Assembly (NCBI RefSeq): GCF_019703515.2
Contig: NC_059349.1
Location: 28,324,744 to 28,388,743 of the forward strand
Direction of reading: 5' to 3'
DNA length: 64,000 nucleotides
From: Myxocyprinus asiaticus
Taxonomy: Eukaryota; Chordata; Actinopteri; Cypriniformes; Catostomidae
The stretch's first letter is position 1, and each line of letters starts with the position of its first letter. A model generated the notes under the pieces. The model was not told where the DNA came from, ran no database searches, and saw nothing but the letters and a program-made list of their open reading frames with translations. Of the stretch, positions 1 through 12,644 are shown piece after piece. A program made the position numbers and the translations under genes.

Positions 1-2825
1 TAAACAATCTGGACACTTTAGTCCATACCGAGTGTAAATGCGAAATAACGGGGTGTAACTTAACTTTTCCGATTAGTTTGATAGAGATGCCTTGTAATGG
101 CGAAATAGGGGCAAGAACTGCCTGTTCAATAACAAACAAGGGAGGGGCTCTCTCAGGTGGAAGTGACCAATGAGCCAAATGTCTGAGACTGAACGCATAG
201 TAATAAAACAAAATCTTGGGTAGGCCTAGCCCTCCTTTGTCAGTTGGCCTATGTAACTTATTAAAATGCAATCTGGGACGTTTACCATTCCAAATGAAGG
301 ACTTCGCTATGCTATCGAATTGCTTGAAATAAGAGAGGGGGACATCTACAGGGAGAGATTGTAGCAGGTAGTTAAATATTGGAATACAATTCATTTTAAT
401 AACATTAACCTTCCCAATCATAGATAAATGTAATGAAGCCCACCTGCCCACATCGCTCGAAAATCTTTTTATTAAAGGGTCAAAATTGACACTAACTAAA
501 TCAGACAAATTTGCTGGGAATAAAATCCCCAAATATTTAATGCCCTGTTTGGGCCACTGGAAGGCACCCGGCTGGAAAGCCGTTACTGGACAGTACGCTG
601 TCAGAGCCAAAGCTTCGGATTTAGACCAATTAACTTTGTATCCTGAGAACTTGTAAAAGTTAATAATTCTGTGGAGGCAAGGCATAGATCTAGTAGGTTC
701 AGAGACAAATAATAAAATATCATCTGCGTAAAGCAGAAGCTTATGCGCCACATCTCCCGCCTTATCTTCCTTTCTTATCGCGGCTGCTAATGGTTCCAGG
801 GCAAGACAGAACAATAAAGGGGAAAGAGGGCAGCCCTGACGAGTACCCCTATCCAGAGTAAAATAATCTGAAATTAATCCATTTGTTTGTACTGCTGCTA
901 CAGGGTGTCTATAAAGTAACTTAATCCAACCAATAAATGTACTCCCGAACCCATACATTTCCAAAATCTTAAAAAGATAATCCCATTCTACCATATCAAA
1001 CGCCTTTTCGGCGTCAAGTGAGATGGCAGCGACCGGAGTCTGATCATTCGCCACTGACCACATAATATTGATGAGACGCCTGATGTTATCAGAAGAGGTA
1101 CGGCCCCGAATAAACCCCACCTGATCTATATGTATAAGAGATGTCATAACCTTACTTAATCGGTTAGCCAAAATTTTTGACAATATTTTTACATCTAATT
1201 GGATCAGGGAGATTGGACGGTAACTTTTATACTCACTTGGATCTTTGTCCTTTTTAAGAATCAGACTGATCTGGGCTTGTGTCATGGTTGGAGGAAGCTT
1301 TCCATTCTTTAATGATTCAGTATAAACTTCTAACAAAAGTGGAGACAGTTCTGTAGCATAGGATCTAAAAAATTCTGCGGCAAAACCATCTGGCCCCAGA
1401 GCCTTGCCAGTAGGTAGGGATTTAATTACATCGTCAAGCTCCTCCAAGGTTATCTCAGAATCAAGAGAGTTTTTTGCTCAGTCGTCAGTTTAGGAAGATA
1501 TAATGGTTCCACAAAGTTTCTAATATCTTCATCAGTAGACAAAGACGTGGAGCTATAAGGATCAAGATAGAATTCTTTAAAGGCATTATTAATATCAATG
1601 GCTGAGGTAAACATTTCACCACCAGCAGATTTCTCTGAGGGAATGATAGAAAGAGACTCTCTCTGCTTTATATATCTAGCCAAAAGCTTCCCTGCTTTGT
1701 CACCTGACTCAAAGTATGACTGTCTTGCCCTGAATAACCAAAACTCCACTTTCCACGACAAAATAGTATTATATCTATATTTCAATCGGGTCCATTCTCT
1801 GAGGCCATCAGCTGACATATGGCGCTTCAGCTCTGCCTCTGCACTTTTAATATTTCCTTCCAAATCCACAAATTCTTGTGCTTTGGATTTTTTGATGAAT
1901 GAGGCATACTGTATTATCCGACCCCTAAGAACCACCTTAAGTGCCTCCCAAGCCACGCCCACAGAGGATACTGAGGACCAGTTGGTCTCCATATAAACAT
2001 TGATTTCAGTCTTTAACATTTGTTGTAAATCAGGATTTTGCAAAAGGGATACATTAAGGCGCCAACTATATGATTTCTTTTTCTCAGTATATGGCAACAC
2101 CTCTAAACTCACCAGGGCATGATCTGAGACTAAGATATTTCCAATTGAGCAATCAACAACAGATGAAATGAGGGATTTGGATATAAAAAAATATATATAT
2201 TCTAGAATAAATCTTATGAACTGATGAAAAAAATTTATAGTCCCTACCAGATGGGTTCAAATGTCTCCAAATATCCGTAAGACCAAGATTTTTACACATC
2301 CTGTGAAGCGTCAGTGTTGCTCTAGGGGGCTTACACACTTTTGCTTCACTGTGATCAAGGACTGAGTCCATCAAAAGATTAAAGTCTCCTCCCAATATTA
2401 TATCATGAGGGGTGCCAGCGGTTTGCAACATCCCTTCAAGATCTATAAAAAATCCCTGATCATCAGCGTTAGGTGCGTAAATATTAGCCAAAATCAACCT
2501 TTGCCCCTGAATTTCAGCTAAAACAATAATAACTCTCCCTAATTTATCTTTAGTCTGTTTGAGACATTTGAATTGTAGATGTTTATTAATCAATATAATG
2601 ACTACCCTGCTCTTACTTGAGCCAGCACAAAAAAAAAACATGACCAGCCCATATCTTCCCAGATTTTTCAGCTTCCTGCAGGAAGAGATGTTTTTCTTGA
2701 AGAAACACTATATCATATTTCTTACGTTTAAGAAAAGTAATAACCTTCCTTCTTTTTATGGGGTGCCCCAACCCATTCACATTCCACGTGGAGAGAGATA
2801 GTACACTCATATTAACATCTGACAT
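1..2825 (-). pseudogene. L1-type LINE ORF2 (endonuclease-reverse transcriptase), decayed, runs off the left edge
   Basis: ORF2 of an L1/Tx1-type non-LTR retrotransposon, which would nick DNA and reverse-transcribe its own RNA. The endonuclease starts at 2825 (STWNVNGLG, then IYAPNADDQG and GGDFN). The linker is at 2112-1450. The RT lies at 1-1460 on the minus strand: GPDGF near 1400, GTRQGCPLSPLLF near 840 and the catalytic YADD near 730, open to the window edge. At least three frameshifts break it: at a poly-T run near 2635, near 2190, and near 1465, where the linker frame ends in a stop. The catalytic box is intact but the frame is broken, so this copy cannot make a full ORF2. The C-terminal part is outside the window. 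Family assignment is firm; L1 versus Tx1 subclade is not resolved. Confidence 0.9.
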
Positions 2826-4074
2826 TTTGATATAGTAGAAAAAATAAATTGTGTGTCAAAAACAAAATTATACAGACCACATTCCCCATTAGTGAAACAA
2901 TCAAAGACCGAACTTCCCCCCGAACAAAGCAAACAGAAAAAAGAAAAACGTGCGCATTAACCCCGCGCACGAGAGCGCCAACCGGCGACAATCCCTCTAA
3001 ACTCAAAAGGTCCATGAATGCCCACGAGCCCCCGCGACAACTTTGCCATCGGATTGCACAATTTTGCCTCACAAATTTATGAGGCAAAATTACATAACAG
3101 AAAATACTTTGTAAAATAAACCCAGCCAATAGGAAGAATGAACACAAAGAATTTGTAGATTAATTCACAGAACTGTCTCAAAGATGTGATCTTCTCCAAA
3201 ACAAATTCCAGCTGATATAAAACGTTCAGATATGTTCAGTGAGCTGGCTGTTATGAGCTCAACGGATGACATAATCATTCCAATGTCTCGTAAAAAAACT
3301 CAACAAAACGAACTACAGCCAGCAGGAGGAATAAGCACGAAGAACAAACAGATTAATCCACAGCTGTTCCAAAGGAGTGTTATTCAATCGAACAAGCTTC
3401 AGCCGCTAGGCGGAACCAATACGAAAAGAAACAAAACCGGCATCCCGGTTCCCCGGATGGTCGAGTCAATTCACTCGGAGGCCGCATAAAAGTATATACC
3501 ATGACTTACACAAACCGTCAACTTTATAAAAGACATCCTTTGTGTGAGCATGTAGATATTTTGCGGTCATCCATAGTGTCCACCCTCAAACTGGCCGGGA
3601 ACTTCAATGCAAAAGTAATCTTTCGTCATTGCAAAAGTTTCTTTAAAGGAAAGTGTTATTCACAAAACAAGCTCCAGCCGCACGGCGGAGCCAATGCAAA
3701 AAGAAAAAAAAAACAAAATGTCACCCAGCTTCCTCAAGAGTAAGTACAGTGAGTCAACCCACTCACATGAGAAACACCCAATGGTTTACTCACCCAATGA
3801 TTCAATAAATGATTTTGCCTGATTGGGACATGTAAATACTTTGCGACCGTCCTTCATTTCTATTCTCAGTTTGGCCGGAAACATCAGAGCAAAAGTGATC
3901 TTTCGTCGATGTAAGAGTTTCTTACATTCCTTGAACCAATCGCGTTTCTCTCGTCGAACTCGCAAAGTCCGGGAACAAGAAAATATTATGGTTCTTCCAA
4001 GAAAGCTTCCCTTTGCTCCTCACCTGGCGCAACACAAGATCTTTATCGGATGATCTCAGAAATCTGGCCAGAAT
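2826..4074 (-). pseudogene. L1 inter-ORF region with a duplicated, broken ORF1 C-terminal segment
   Basis: Between ORF1 and ORF2 of the L1 element. Read on the minus strand, broken peptides continue ORF1: KITFALMFPAKLRIEMKDG with KVFTCPN (about 3835-3935), and a related copy KITFALKFPASLRVDTMDD (about 3555-3655). The two are offset by about 280 bases and both are interrupted by stops. Shorter echoes of the same tract (CTNCAGCCNNNNGGCGGA-like blocks) occur near 3315, 3396 and 3671. I read this as a tandem duplication of the ORF1 C-terminal domain that later decayed. No other gene is seen. Confidence 0.6.
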
Positions 4075-4604
4075 CTATCGGGGCCTGTCTCCCTCAGCAA
4101 ATCTGTGAGCTGGGACTCTGTGAGCTCGCTCAATTTCCAGCTTGTGGCCTGTTATGTTGAGCAGACTCTGGAAAAACTCGTCTAGGAATTTCACCATATC
4201 TCTGCCCTCCTCATGCTCAGGAATTCCAACAATTCGAACGTTATTCCTGCAGCTTCTATTCTCAAGATCTTCAAGCTTTTCAAGGAGATGTTCCAAATCA
4301 ACTTTGTGGATTAGCGGTTAATTCGTCTCTCAACATCAGTCACTCTTGTAACTAGCTCAGAGAATTTGATTTCCATTGCCGTAATCGATTGACGTATTAC
4401 AGCGAGATCCTCCAAGTCAGCAAGAATCTTCGTCAACATCATCGCCATGTTGGACAACTGATGCTGGATCTCCTCTCCCGCCGCGCCATCCAAATCGAGT
4501 CCCTGGTCTGTAGGCCTGTCGGGGCTTTCATCCTGAACATGTAAGTGTCTTTTAATGTCTCCAGAGCCCGAGGATTTTGACTTCTTTGCCATGTTTTGCA
4601 TCAA
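4075..4604 (-). pseudogene. L1-type LINE ORF1 (RNA-binding protein), frameshifted
   Basis: ORF1 of the same L1 element, the nucleic-acid-binding chaperone of L1 ribonucleoprotein particles. The N-terminal 97 residues (4604-4311) hold a charged start (MAKKSKSSGSGDIKRH) and a heptad-like stretch (KILADLEDLAVIRQSITAME) expected of the ORF1 coiled coil. A stop and frameshift near 4310 lead into LEKLEDLENRSCRNNVRIVG and later IERAHRVPAHR, the typical L1 ORF1 RRM-like region. The start was chosen at the MMQNMAKK methionines because no longer frame exists upstream. The C-terminal domain is broken and duplicated further left. Confidence 0.85.
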
Positions 4605-5686
4605 AGAGCAAATGTGTAACTGGGTGTACTAAAATTCACCTGATTATGACATGAGAATAATGGTTCTTGAGGCAGAGTTGTTCAGAAAGAGGAGGTCTAT
4701 TAAATGATATGAATAACGGGATTCTTTGTGAAAGACAGACATATATACATCGATTTACATGCATTTAAAATGCGATAGTGCCTCCCGGTGGCCAATTTTT
4801 TTCAAATTTTGTCCAGACCTCTCAGGCCAAGAGACAAATAGGTCTACCACGTTTAGTTTCGATATGTCTTTTTTAACCTTGTCAAATAGCTGCTAAAATT
4901 TGATTGGTCATTGGCGGCGAAGTTTTTCAAGATATGCGACTGTCCTCATAGACCTTGGTGGCACCTTGGACAAAGACACTGCATGCAAATTTTCAAGTTG
5001 ATCGGACCAACGGTTCCATAGTTAGAGCCATTTTTAGTTTTTTAATTATTATTGTGCCACCAAGAGGCAGAGGTGTGCATTTTGTTTGTGTGTGTGACCT
5101 CAGAATGAATTAAGAGTACCAAATTTGGTGATAATATCTCAATCCATTCAAAAGTTATAACCGTTTTAGTAAAAGTGGCCACACCCACTACACTACTACG
5201 TTTTGGTGTACTGTTTGACGATAAATCAAAAGTTCAAAATTCCTTTAATACATTTTCATATTGGGACTCTGCTGAATCTTTCTGCATTGATTTGATTTCG
5301 ATTGGGTGAACAGCCTAGGACTAGCTCGTTTTAATTTTTTTTCAAACAATCCAAAATAGTGGGAAAACAAGGGGGCGGAGCCAAAATTGGCCATAGCTTA
5401 AAATAGTCACCATGACGCAAGGAATCACTGCAAAAATAATTTTGTTTCTTGCCCTTACGGCTCAAGAGTTATGGCCCAAAATGTGTTTTCTTTTTTTTTT
5501 TTTTCACTAAAACGCTACCTATGGGCTGATCGGGCCGATTCCATGCCTATGGCTAGCCAGCTGGAGTACTACCATCCCTAAAAGTTTCAAGTCTCTAGGC
5601 CTTACGGTTTGGTCTGCATGGTGCCTTACGGTTTGATCCAATTTAGGGCAGAAAAATAATAATAATAATAAAAATCCTGACAAAAA

Positions 5687-8600
5687 TCAAATCAAATCAA
5701 AATCAAATCAAATCACTTTATTGTCACACAGCCATATACACAAGTGCAATGGTGTGTGAAATTCTTGGGTGCAGTTCCGATCAACATAGCAGTCGTGACA
5801 GTGATGAGACATATACCAATTTACAATAACATCAAATTAACACAACGCAATTTAAACATCTGTCATACATAATTAAACTCGACTTAAAACATCAAATTAA
5901 CACAACACAATTTAAACATCTGTTATACACAATTACACTCAACAATATACAATAATAACATACATTGCACAGTATACAATATGCTGTTTTTGTTTTTTTT
6001 TTTTTTTTTTTTTTTTTTACTATATAGATACTATATAGATACACATTATTCAATAAAAATTAAAATATATATGAAAAAAAGTATATATATAGAATGTACA
6101 GTATTGTACTGTATTGACATTCAGGCTGTCGGTTGATAGTCAGTTGTTAAGAGAGACATAATATAATGACAGTAATATAATTTATGACAGTCCGGTGTGA
6201 AATAAAAGAGTAATGAAGTGCAGGGCTGATGTATTTTGATCGTGGGAGATCAAGAGTTCAGAAGTCTGATTGCTTGGGGGAAGAAGCTATCATGGAGTCG
6301 GCTGGTGCGGGTCCTGATGCTGCGATACCGCCTACCTGATGGTAGCAGTGAGAACAGCCCATGGCTCGGGTGGCTGGAGTCTCTGATGATCCTCTGAGCT
6401 TTTTTCACACACCGCCTTGTATATATTTCCTGGAGGGAGGGAAGCTCACCTCCGATGATGTGTTTGGCAGTTCGCACCACCCTTTGCAGTGCTTTGCGGT
6501 TGTGGGCAGTGCTATTGCCGTACCAGGCGGAGATACAGCCAGTCAGGATGCTCTCCACAGTGCAGGTGTAGAACCGTGTGAGGATGTGGCGGTTCATTCC
6601 AAACTTCCTCAGCCGTCTCAGGAAGAAAAGGCGCTGATGAGCCTTCTTCACAACGACTTCAGTGTGGACGGACCATGTGAGTTCCTCAGTGATGTGGACA
6701 CCCAGGAACTTGAAGCTGCTGACTCTCTCCACTGGTGCTCCATTGATGGTGATTGGACTGTGTTCTCTGTCTTTTCTCCTGAAGTCCACCACAAGCTCCT
6801 TTGTCTTACTGACGTTGAGGGAGAGGTTGTGCTCCTGACACCAGTGTGTCAGAGTGTGCACCTCCTCTCTGTAGGCTGTTTCATCATTGTCAGTGATCAG
6901 ACCTACCACTGTCGTGTCATCAGCAAACTTAATGATGGCATTGGAGTTATGTGTTGCCACACAGTCATGTGTGTACAGGGAATACAGTAGTGGGCTGAGA
7001 ACACAGCCCTGCGGGGCTCCAGTGTTGAGGGTCAGTGATGAGGAGATGTTGCTGCCTATTCTAACCACCTGGCGTCTGCTTGATAGGAAGTCCAGGATCC
7101 AGCTGCACAGCGAGCTGTTTAAGCCCAGAGCCCGGAGTTTCTCATCTAGCTTGGAGGGCACTATGGTGTTGAATGCTGAGCTGTAGTCTACAAACAGCAT
7201 TCTCACATAAGTGTTCTTTTTTTCCAGGTGGGAGAGAGCAGTGTGTATTGTAGATGCAATGGCATCATCAGTGGAGCGGTTGTTACGGTAAGCAAACTGC
7301 AGCGGGTCAAGATTGAGTGGTAATACAGAGCAGATGTAATCTCTGATTAGTCTCTCAAAACATTTGCTGATGATGGGGGTCAGAGCAACAGGACGCCAGT
7401 CATTTAAACAAGTTATTTTCGATTGTTTTGGAACAGGCACAATGGTGGATGTTTTAAAGCATGTGGGGACTACAGACAGAGAGAGGGAAAGGTTGAAAAT
7501 GTCCGTAAAAACACCAGCCAGCTGGTTCGCGCACGCTCTGATGACGCGGCCCGGAATGCCGTCTGGACCCGCGGCTTTGCGGATATTCACCCGTCGGAAG
7601 GATCAGGTTACATCCGCTACAGAGACGGAGAGTGAACTAACCTCTGTAGCTTCGGCCATGAGAGCTCTCTCCGCGAGGGCGGTGTTATTTCCCTCGAAAC
7701 GAGCATAAAAAGTATTTAGCTCATCCGGTAGAGAGGCAGCGGTGTTCATGGCGGAGTTTTTATTCCCTTTAAAGTCCGTGATAATGTTAATTCCCTGCCA
7801 CATGCTTCTAGAGTTGGTGGTGTTAAACTGTCCTTCAATCTTACTCCTGTACTGGCGTTTTGCTGTTTTGATAGTTTTTCGGAGGGCATAACTGGCTTGT
7901 TTATGCTCCTCCGCGTTCCCGGAATTAAAAGCGGAGGTCCGCACATTAAGTGCTGCGCGAACATCGCTGTTGATCCACGGCTTCTGATTCGGATAGATTC
8001 GCACAGTTCTGGTCGGAATCACTTCCTCTACACACGTTCTGATGAAGCACATTACGCTATCAGCGTAAAGCTCGATGTCGTCATCAGAGGCGGACCGGAA
8101 CATCTCCCAGTCCGTGCGATCAAAACAGTCTTGTAGCGTAGAGTCTGATTGGTCCGACCAGCACTGGATCGTTCTGAGGGTGGGTGCTTCCTGTTTCAGT
8201 TTCTGCCTGTAAGCGGGCAGAAGCAGAATGGAAGAGTGGTCCGATTTGCCAAATGGTGGGCGGGGGAGGGATTTGTAGCCATCCCGGAACGGAGAGTAGC
8301 AATGGTCCAAAACCCGGTCCCCTCGTGTGTTGAAACTAATGTGCTGGTGATATTATGGTGCGACTGATTTTAAACTGGCTTTATTAAAGTCCCCGGTCAC
8401 AATGAACGCGGCCTCAGGGTGCGCGGTTTCCTGCTCACTTATACTCCCATACAGTTCCTTGAGTGCCCGGTCTGTGTCGGCTTGTGGGGGGATGTACACA
8501 GCAGTGATAATGACCGCTGTGAATTCCCTCGGTAGCCAGAATGGTCGACACAGAAGCATAAGAAATTCCAGATCAGGAGAACAGAAAGACTTGATAGAAT

Positions 8601-9207
8601 GTATGTTCCTCTGATCACACCAGGATTTGTTGATCATAAAACATACACCACCTCCTCTAGTTTTACCTGAGAGGTCTTTCGCTCTGTCCGCTCGGAGCAT
8701 GGAGAACCCCGCGGGTTCAATGGCTGAGTCTGGAATCTCCGCAGACATCCAAGTTTCCGTAAGGCAGATAACGCAGCAGTCCCTCGTCTCTCGTTGGAAA
8801 GAGATCCGCGCTTTCAGCTCGCAGAGCTTGTTATCCAGAGACTGAACATTTGCCAGTAGAATAGTGGGTAGCGGGGGTCGATTTGCGCGGCGTCTTACTC
8901 TGATGAGAACGCCGGCTCTGTTTCCCCTTTTCCTCCTGCGTTTCCGCGGCCGTGCTGCCCAGACAAAGGGCTCCGCTTGCGTGTTTGTAAACAGCGGGTC
9001 GGCATTGAGGAATGTGAAGTCCGGTTTACGGTGTGAGATCGCTGAGCCAATGTCCAAAAGTGTTTGTCTGTCGTAGACAATAAGGCAGACAACATCCAAG
9101 ACAAAAAACATAAGAATTGTAAACAAAACAAACAAACCATTGCTAAGTTGTGTCGGAGCTCGCAACGCAGCAGCCATACTCGGCGCCATCTTGAGTTCCC
9201 ATTTTCC
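5687..9207 (-). mobile_element. Near full-length L2-type (CR1 group) LINE
   Basis: A 3.5 kb non-LTR retrotransposon in reverse orientation. Its 5' end on the minus strand reads CTCAAGATGGCGCCGAGTATG, as expected for a complete fish L2 head. One long ORF follows (endonuclease then RT), then a 3' UTR (6250 to 5700) with a poly-T/poly-A tract at 5989-6018 and a TTGATTTGATTTG-type microsatellite tail at 5690-5715, typical of L2 3' ends. It lies inside an older repeat. The ORF is broken only by a frameshift near 8330 and one stop at 7603, so it is young compared with the other LINEs here. Confidence 0.9.
6250..8310 (-). pseudogene. L2 LINE endonuclease C-terminus and reverse transcriptase, one nonsense codon
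   Basis: Continues the L2 polyprotein. 8310-7606 holds the end of the nuclease (GKSDHSS) and the linker (KPWINSDVRAAL, SMWQGINIITDFKG). An in-frame TGA at 7603-7605 follows VSVADVT, and the same frame continues as [18 protein letters not shown], so this is a single nonsense change, probably CGA to TGA. The RT then runs to 6250 with [27 protein letters not shown] and the catalytic FADD box intact ([11 protein letters not shown]), and the C-terminal [11 protein letters not shown] and [12 protein letters not shown] typical of the family. Apart from the stop and the upstream frameshift the protein looks well kept. Confidence 0.9.
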
Positions 9208-9210
9208 CAA
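8353..9210 (-). pseudogene. L2 LINE endonuclease domain (N-terminal part of polyprotein)
   Basis: N-terminal part of the L2 polyprotein, an apurinic-endonuclease-like nuclease that nicks target DNA. Visible motifs in order: LLANVQSLDNKL, CLTETWM (catalytic Glu), KTRGGGVCFMIN, AVYIPPQADTD and VTGDFNKA (catalytic Asp/Asn). The first ~60 residues include a hydrophobic stretch (LFVLFTILMFFVLDVVCLIVY). The frame closes shortly after VTGDFNKA; the continuation with DHCYSPFRDGYK and KSDHSSILLLP (endonuclease SDH motif) is in another frame from 8310, so a frameshift lies near 8310-8360. Confidence 0.85.
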
Positions 9211-9249
9211 AACAATAGGGTTTCTAGCCCTTCAGGCTTGAACCCCTAA

Positions 9250-12200
9250 TGAAATAGTAGGCATCAAACTTTCTTAATAATTTACAGGAGATAATTCAAT
9301 TGCACTAAAAGGAACAGATTTTAAAATGCTTCTTTAATTTGTTATAAAAATGAGAGGGTCACACCCAGCACACAGTGTCTTAAAAGGAAATAATGTGAGG
9401 GGAAAAGTCACACCCTCATTGTGCCTGTAGAATGGATCTATGGAGTTCCTCCATTCAGAAATGGATTATGTATTAAACTCATCAGAATTTAAATAGTCTA
9501 TCCATATGCTGAATATAAACAAACCTATTAAGTAATGAAGGGACAGCTTAGTTTGAGAATGTTGTCTAGTAACAGTTTCTTTGTTTTAGTAAAATATACG
9601 ACCCTCTTGGTAACTGCTTAATTAAATGTCTTGAAGTAATGAATTCTAAATTATCATAATTGCAATGGTCTAATAGTTAAGTAGCTTCTAAATGATAGAG
9701 TAGTGCTGTATAAAGCTTGTGTTTGCAAGTGTAATCTTGTGTCTGTTAGAACAGGGTTTTAAAATAGACATTTACAACTCTAAAGTACACACAGACCCCA
9801 CAATTTAACGCTCTCTCCTACGGCATGGCAGGTAGAGATGCCTGTGAGGCCATTATAGTGTGCCCAGATTTACTGTGACTGAGTAACCCAATGCTATAAT
9901 TACAAACTCCCACTCAGGAGGAAATCAGAGCTAGGTTTTTATTACTGCTGAGTGATTTCAGCCACTAATGAATGGGCTGGGTCATTATGGGGACACAGAA
10001 GCAGATCAATGGTGTCTTGTGAAGGCCAACGTGAGACTCTGAAAGTGGTATATTCATTTCACATTCAATCAGGTTATTTGGTCCCCTAGGGTAAATGTGT
10101 CCAAGAACAATTAAAAAATTTGAAATTTTAAAACTTTATAGAGTTTTACATTTTGAATGTAATGTGTTGCATATGCATTAGAATGTATCAGATACTTCAA
10201 GAAGGATATTATAATTAAGACTAAAAGAACTAAACATAGGTCTTAAAAACATGAATGTTTATCCAAACAATTATTTGAAGTCAAAAAAATGAAACATAAT
10301 TTCTCATTTTCATCATTCTCGATTAATATCGTGAAACCTCAAATAAAGTTCATATAGAAATTATTCTCCAGTGTAACAGTGTTACCAAAATTCAAAACTG
10401 TGTGTTTTGTTACAGATTGCATATATTGGTGGTATTTCTTCAACTTCAGGCACTTTTACCATTGTGGACTTCTGGAATGTAAAGTCTCATTAAAACATTT
10501 TCACTCTCCCATCAGTTTGTTTTATTTGTCTGCTAACAATATCATCAATATCATTTGTATTTTACAATGGATTTTATAGTTAAATATTGAAAGTCTGGGT
10601 CTGGAAACAAGGCTAAAACAGTAAAAATGTGTACATAAAACAAAGCTAAAACAGTAAAACGTGTACATAAAAAGCATTTGAAAAGTAAATATAGGATGAT
10701 GGCCTGGTAAGAAGTTTCCCATTCAATTTTACTGAGACTTTTTTTCATAAGATAAAGAAAAAGCTCAAATCTGTTCATTTAATTTAAAATCAACTCCAGG
10801 GACATGAAAGTGACCAAAGTTAAAAAAACAAAAACAACAACCATATGTTGTTTGGTCATCACCCCTGAGACATTCTTATCTGTTGCCAAACTTGTTAAGT
10901 ATTGGACAATATTTATTCTTCCATTTTATTTATAGAATGACCGGGAACATAAAAACTGTTTTAAAAAAGAGGAAAAAAAATGCCAAATTCTCACATGATA
11001 TAGTACAGATTATTTAGTTGTTATTATTATGTTGTTTAGTGATAGGTTTTGGCAGGTAAAAAAAAGGCTCCTTGACCTCTTTTGCTATTCAGCCTTTCCA
11101 CTGAAATATGCTAATGTTAAATTTTGCTCGCTGAGTCAGTCTGATCTTTTCTGTAAGTCACTTCATGTGATTATAGCTGTTTCTTAAAAATGATTTTACT
11201 ATTTGTAATATAAGAGCAAATTAATTATTATCAGGGCCAAAATGATATACTTGGTTGTAGACCAAACAAATGTTCAATTTCTGAGTTCAGCAAGTTCAGC
11301 AGTAAAAGATGTGGCAGTGACCAACATTCATACTTGTCAGATCTTATCAACTCAATGATCATTGTTCTCATATACATTTATATAGCTTCATAAATATAAA
11401 CCCTCCGTATTTCTCAATGGGAGAGTTATGTTAGCTCATCATACCTCAAAACTACATTTTAGTACTGGGTTTAATTATGGTTACCATGACACATTTGCTT
11501 ACTTATGATAAGGACCAGAGGCTGGGCTGTGGTTCTATTGAATGTTTTCATGCTTTAGTATTTTACTACGAACGCAAATAAACAGCTAATTACTGTTCTC
11601 TTACATAATATGATATCAGTTTTATGCAACACCAAATACATATAATGCACGTTAGCTGAATGTGAAACATGAAGTAATATTGTTAATAATAATAAATTAA
11701 TAAAATAAAGTAAAAAAAGTAATTAATAATACAGTAATGCTAATAATAAAGCTTAAAAACTATAAAGCATAAAATTATACAAGAGGACACATATATATAT
11801 ATATATATGTGTGTATATCAATATAATGAAAATATCCAGATGACAGCTATATGATAGCTTATCTTGACAACAGACTGATTGAGTCTACAAACAGCTCTGT
11901 TTGACAAACATGATCACATGGGAAATCGACACGTTGCTTCTGAATGTTTATGTGCCCTGAAAGCAACACCATTCAGCTGAATTACTGACAAGCACCATTT
12001 CCCATTAGAAATTTCTGTATAAATTCAAAAGTGATCACATTTCCATCTAGTGCTACTGATAGCGTGTTGCCAAGCAGCCTCAGAGCAATGGTTTCTGGTC
12101 CCGAGTGAACCAGGAAGTAATCATGTTTGCATAAACAATGGTGAGCGTTATATGGATGTTGCAATTTCCCTCTAAAATTACATTTTTACATAATTACATT

Positions 12201-12644
12201 TTGCGGTTATGTTTAGGGTTGGAGTTTGGGTTAGGGGGTACGGTTAATAAAATATGCATTCCTGTTGATTTATTACATTATTTACAACTAAAAAAACTAC
12301 TTGCTGTTGCACCACTCTGTGTATATTTCACCTGGAAATTGCAGCTCACACGTGCTTATCTGTTCAACAAATTTTTCAGCTTCAGCCACTTGGAGGTTTG
12401 ATATGAATTTCAGTCAGCACAGACCAATTTCAGTTGCAAAACGTTCTACCTACTGTTGCCGAATTCACAGTGTGATTAGTCAGGTTTGACACATTATCAG
12501 TACAGTAATTCAATAATTGCAACCAAAGGCAAAACATGATAGCCAGTGGTCCAATACAATAGCATCGGTGCAAAAATCCACTGTACTTGATAGAATTTTT
12601 GTGAGTTTCTCCACTATGCACACAATGAGGGTGTTCTTTTAATG
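9250..12644. other. Intergenic, no gene recognised; small AT/GT microsatellite
   Basis: AT-rich sequence downstream of the LRR gene. No ORF here resembles a known protein. A short ATATAT/GTGTGT tract lies at about 11791-11817. The LRR gene's 3' UTR must start at 12644 and run left; AATAAA on the minus strand (TTTATT at about 12268-12273) is a possible poly(A) signal, but this is a guess. A short direct repeat (ACATAAAACAAAGCTAAAACAG-like) sits at about 10600-10680. Confidence 0.4.

Larger units (their letters stand above)
4770..9245. repeat. Unclassified dispersed repeat (4770-5686 and 9208-9245) split by an L2 insertion
   Basis: The left part is non-coding, with recurring phrases (CCTTACGGTTTG twice near 5600-5635), and ends in an AATAATAATAAAAATCCTGAC tract at about 5650-5681. 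The continuation, AACAATAGGG followed by a hairpin-like TAGCCCTTCAGGCTTGAACCCCTA, appears at 9212-9245 directly beyond the L2 LINE, so the LINE landed inside this older repeat. I recall this AT-tract/ACAATAGGG arrangement as common in cyprinid genomes but cannot name its superfamily. 4605-4769 is probably L1 5' sequence, with nothing recognisable. Confidence 0.55.

Noticed and set aside
6361..8845. Several plus-strand open frames opposite the L2 LINE
   Set aside because: Antisense shadows of the well-identified minus-strand endonuclease and RT.
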